Shown: one piece after another, positions 5,001 through 7,781 of the stretch
How the letters are laid out: every line of letters begins with the position of its first letter
Position numbering within the stretch: the first letter of the stretch is position 1
DNA from: Pseudomonadota bacterium
GTDB taxonomy: Bacteria > Pseudomonadota > Gammaproteobacteria > Enterobacterales > Enterobacteriaceae
Assembly: GCA_023454395.1 (NCBI GenBank)
Contig: JAEYFY010000395.1
Location: 1-7,781 of the forward strand
Length of the DNA: 7,781 nucleotides
Direction of reading: 5' to 3'
Notes under the pieces: generated by a model
Database searches by the model: none
Told to the model about the DNA's origin: nothing
The model's input: only the letters and a program-made list of their open reading frames with translations
Program-made: the position numbers and the translations under genes

Positions 5001-7715
5001 TTATGACTCCACGACGGATGATTTCATGGTTTGAATTATTTGGCCTAATAGTGCGTTTTGTTCAGCACTGATCTCTCTTCCCGCAGAATGCCCCGCATTC
5101 TCAGTAATAATCGCTGATAAAGCGATAAGCCAATCAATCACAAATAAAAGAGTGTAGTTAACAGGGTTGGTAGGTAAGCGGACTAAACGCTCATCATCAC
5201 CCCATTGCACGCTCGTGTTATCGGGTTTTTCAAAGATTTTATGACCGACATTGATTTTGCTATCTGGCTTCTCAACACCGTTATCCTTGAAATTAAACCA
5301 AGTGATAAAATCACCCAGTACATTATAAATACGAGATGATTGCTGTTCGGCTAAGTCATCACGACGAGCAATGGCTTCGGTGCCAGCAAGGGTTTTCAAC
5401 ATGCGTTGTTCAACACCAAGGCGATTAATTGCCGTGATAAGTTCATCGACTAATAGCACCATAATTTCTTGGTCAATGCCTAAATAGGTTAACAAGGTAC
5501 TGTTATCAGGCAGGCTACGCAGATGATTTATCCATAATGCCATCACTTTTTTAGGATAGGTCACCTCATTGCCGTGACCTTTAGGAGCTTCATCTTCTTC
5601 AGGCACTAGAGAAATTGGCGCATCGCTAAAGAGATCAAAAGTTGGTTGCTCTATAGCCGCAAAAGCAGAAACGGGGGCTTGAGTCGCTTTTTTGTTATCT
5701 GAAAGCGTATCGATAACCTCTTTTTCTTGCATATACAGGTCGTAGAGTGATTTGCGCGAAGGCAATAGGTGCTCCAGTAAAGCACCTTGCAAATAAGGGC
5801 GACTTTGCATAAAGCGTAAAATAGTGGCTGCGTTACGACGTTTGACTTGAAGCTCTTCTTCACCACCTGATTGATACCATTTTTCAAGATGATGACCGAT
5901 TAAATCGCGTTGAATTTCTTGCAGTTGTTCGCTGATACGTTCAAGTTTCAGTGATTTTAAGGCGACAGTTTCAAGATAATCCGCAAGGCGCTGCATACCG
6001 CCATCGTTAAGCGACAACATAGCATCCCATGCTTGGTCTGGCTCTCGAATATAGCGTTGGACAGTTTCGTCTTCAGTAAACGTTTTTTTCATCAGATGTA
6101 GCTGTGAAACACTGTCCTCGTTTAAGACAGTCTCTTTGCCATTACTGATTTGAATAAACGGGGTAGGTACACCCGGTTTACGCACTAAGAAGGTGTTATT
6201 AAAGGCTTCGCCATTGATCCAATCTGAGGACATCCATTCATATTGGCCAAAGCGCTCTAACATGGCCATTTTGATCATGCCACCTTTACCCCATGATTGG
6301 CGTAATAACGCTTCATTCATGGTTAAAGAGTTGGTAATACGCATATCAAACATGGTCATTGCCCAAATTAAGCCAGAAGGGCGTTTAGCGCGCGTTAATG
6401 CATCTTTACCTTGCGTGTTATTGATCCATTCTGTGAGGACTGCACCGACTTCTTTCACATCTGATTGTTTGTTTGATGCGGTACATACCACCAGCACATT
6501 CATCTCTTGGTTATCAGTATAACGCTCAAACAGATAGGCAACTTTACCCCGAAGAATAAGCTGTGCCAGCGGATTAGCACTGTCATCGTTGACTTGACGA
6601 CGTACGTCCGCCATGGTTTCGACCCCTAAACGCCCGCGATAGCCCGGAAAATCGAGCAGTTCAACGTGTTCAAACAGGGCTTTACTTGGCGCATCTAATA
6701 ACGGGACGACTAATTCGACCGTCAGCGCAGTTAATTCTGCTAACGAAAGGGTAACAGGGGCGTCAATACGATCGCCATGAACAGGACAAATGCTGATCTG
6801 GCTATCATTGGCAGTATTAAGACGCTCTAACATATCCACGTTCATAATACTGTCTTCTTGTACTAACACGCCGTCTTGTTCTTTGACTAAAGAAGAGAGC
6901 GGAGCCAAAACAAGAGATGCATTACCTAAAGAAGCGAGTGTGCTACTAAAACGCTGATAAGCGGATGTCAGCTCTGCAATATCACCCCATAAAACAGAAA
7001 AAAGTTTAGCGCGTTGCGCAATGCTGAGATAAGGCGCTAATTCAATCGCTTTAGGCCAATAGGTTGTCGCCAGTTTTTTCTGGCTTTTTTCCGCATGGCG
7101 TTGCAGATAATCCCATAATGAAACAACATCATCATGAGTAATACCCGCAACAGGTGTTGCACTGCGTTGTGTGCTTAATGAATTGATTAAACGAGAAATT
7201 TTCTCGTCATCTAACTCAAATTCAATTTTTTCCTGATTAAAGTCATACAGGTAAGCATTGGCGAGAATTTTAACAATCTCAATTTCGCTAAAAAGATGCA
7301 GTTCAACAGGAAACTCTTGCGTACCTTTTGTGGCATTGCGACTAAAGCGAGTCACTAAGCCCGTGGCTTCTTTACCGCCACCCGGTGGGTTGATATGGTC
7401 GATAAAATCGAGGGTTTTGCCTGACATGTTTGTTCTTAATCGACCTTCTTGCCCTGCGGCAAGTGCTGAAATCAGGTACGATTTTCCTGCCTGTGATAGC
7501 CCAAAAAAGCCGACAGACATTGGTCGCTGTGTCGCTAAACTGAGATTTTTTGCCATATTACGGCTACGGCGCAGACGATAGATAAGGCTATCGGCTTCGG
7601 TATTTAAACGCGGTGCATTACCTCTTACGGCCGTTATCCAATCAATGGCTTTATCTGCGCCTTGATAAATGGCATCCCATTTGGCTGTTAACTGTTTTTC
7701 ATCCATCATATTCAT
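5001..7715 (-). CDS. srfC: SrfC family protein, large dynamin-like P-loop GTPase (putative virulence factor)
   Basis: 904 residues, no signal peptide, cytosolic or membrane-peripheral. A GTPase core is visible: Walker A/G1 GLSQAGKS (72-79) on a hydrophobic strand, a Gly-rich switch-like segment PPGGGKEATG (110-119, Thr118 a candidate G2), and G3 DFPG (355-358) followed by YRGR. The G4 box is degenerate: strand LIWAMTMFD (449-457) ends at Asp457 without the usual N/T-K-x-D. The remainder (about 540-900) is largely helical with an acidic spacer (about 690-712) and a hydrophobic stretch near 853-870. This is the pattern of the SrfC family (Pfam Virul_Fac), next to srfB as in Salmonella, where the srf genes were found as SsrB-regulated factors; Xenorhabdus relatives were described as toxins. 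Biochemical function is not established; membrane remodelling by analogy with dynamins is inference. ATG 7715 overlaps the srfB stop as ATGA, but the ATGs at 7709 and 7706 are better spaced from an AGG (7719-7721), so the true start may be two or three codons later. Confidence 0.88.
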   Translation of the reverse strand: MNMMDEKQLTAKWDAIYQGADKAIDWITAVRGNAPRLNTEADSLIYRLRRSRNMAKNLSLATQRPMSVGFFGLSQAGKSYLISALAAGQEGRLRTNMSGKTLDFIDHINPPGGGKEATGLVTRFSRNATKGTQEFPVELHLFSEIEIVKILANAYLYDFNQEKIEFELDDEKISRLINSLSTQRSATPVAGITHDDVVSLWDYLQRHAEKSQKKLATTYWPKAIELAPYLSIAQRAKLFSVLWGDIAELTSAYQRFSSTLASLGNASLVLAPLSSLVKEQDGVLVQEDSIMNVDMLERLNTANDSQISICPVHGDRIDAPVTLSLAELTALTVELVVPLLDAPSKALFEHVELLDFPGYRGRLGVETMADVRRQVNDDSANPLAQLILRGKVAYLFERYTDNQEMNVLVVCTASNKQSDVKEVGAVLTEWINNTQGKDALTRAKRPSGLIWAMTMFDMRITNSLTMNEALLRQSWGKGGMIKMAMLERFGQYEWMSSDWINGEAFNNTFLVRKPGVPTPFIQISNGKETVLNEDSVSQLHLMKKTFTEDETVQRYIREPDQAWDAMLSLNDGGMQRLADYLETVALKSLKLERISEQLQEIQRDLIGHHLEKWYQSGGEEELQVKRRNAATILRFMQSRPYLQGALLEHLLPSRKSLYDLYMQEKEVIDTLSDNKKATQAPVSAFAAIEQPTFDLFSDAPISLVPEEDEAPKGHGNEVTYPKKVMALWINHLRSLPDNSTLLTYLGIDQEIMVLLVDELITAINRLGVEQRMLKTLAGTEAIARRDDLAEQQSSRIYNVLGDFITWFNFKDNGVEKPDSKINVGHKIFEKPDNTSVQWGDDERLVRLPTNPVNYTLLFVIDWLIALSAIITENAGHSAGREISAEQNALLGQIIQTMKSSVVES
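5007..5011 (-). promoter_or_regulatory. Ribosome binding site of the single-pass membrane protein gene
   Basis: TGGAG on the minus strand lies 9 bases before GTG 4997, inside the last codons of srfC. It supports the GTG start. Confidence 0.6.
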
Positions 7716-7781
7716 TTACCTAATACACTCCCGCTATCCAGCCAATAGGATGTTTCACCAATACCACTATCTGCTAACGTA
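7712..7781 (-). CDS. srfB: 3' end of srfB (SrfB family), cut by the window edge
   Basis: One minus-strand frame is open from the right edge to TGA at 7714-7712, giving 22 residues that end YWLDSGSVLGK; the other two frames do not give a usable gene end. The TGA overlaps the srfC ATG as ATGA, a 4-base coupled junction. Identity as srfB rests mainly on its place immediately before srfC, the usual srfA-srfB-srfC order, and on a plausible C-terminus. SrfB proteins are about 1000 residues and resemble actin/Hsp70-fold ATPases, but none of that part is in the window. Confidence 0.7.
   Translation of the reverse strand, partial: TLADSGIGETSYWLDSGSVLGK

Larger units (their letters stand above)
1..7781 (-). 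other. Part of one polycistronic srf operon
   Basis: All seven genes read the same way. Junctions in transcription order: srfB/srfC overlap 4 bases; srfC/membrane protein gap 3; membrane protein/vWA gap 9; vWA/ATPase overlap 1; ATPase/permease overlap 20; permease/exported protein overlap 11. There is no room for an internal terminator or a conventional intergenic promoter, so the proteins are very likely co-transcribed and translationally coupled. Promoter and terminator lie outside the window. Confidence 0.88.

Noticed and set aside
6193..6522. 109-codon plus-strand frame opposite srfC (and a similar 107-codon one at 7258-7581)
   Set aside because: Both are fully antisense to a conserved GTPase gene, with no ribosome site or recognisable protein features.

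Overview
The window is one stretch of a single polycistronic operon. All genes are on the minus strand, so transcription runs from high to low coordinates. I see parts or all of seven genes with almost no untranslated DNA between them: the largest gap is 9 bases, and four of the six junctions overlap. Moderately AT-rich DNA, Gram-negative export signals and a SrfB/SrfC pair point to an enterobacterium. Morganellaceae (Proteus, Providencia, Xenorhabdus or Photorhabdus-like) is my best guess, but the genus is not proven by anything I can see.

In order of transcription (right to left): the last 22 codons of a gene that I read as srfB; srfC, a 904-residue protein with a clear P-loop GTPase core and a long helical remainder, resembling a large dynamin-like GTPase; a single-pass inner-membrane protein with a cytoplasmic N-terminal domain, proline-rich linkers on both sides of the membrane and a cysteine-containing TPR/Sel1-like periplasmic end; a 667-residue periplasmic von Willebrand factor A (vWA) protein resembling the periplasmic part of the type VI secretion kinase PpkA but with no kinase; an ABC ATPase; its FtsX/LolC/MacB-type four-helix permease; and the first 23 codons of an exported protein cut by the left edge.

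The layout suggests a transenvelope machine. Cytosolic nucleotide-driven parts (the SrfB ATPase-like protein and the SrfC GTPase) would connect through the single-pass protein to a periplasmic sensor layer made of the vWA protein, a mechanotransmission-type ABC transporter and at least one more secreted protein. The periplasmic half recalls the TagQRST-PpkA module that activates type VI secretion in Pseudomonas, here joined to srf genes with no visible T6SS gene. This is the most interesting idea in the window and is an inference.

No RNA gene, mobile element, CRISPR array, terminator or convincing promoter was found. The operon promoter must lie beyond the right edge and the terminator beyond the left edge. 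No stretch without a gene exceeds 9 bases.
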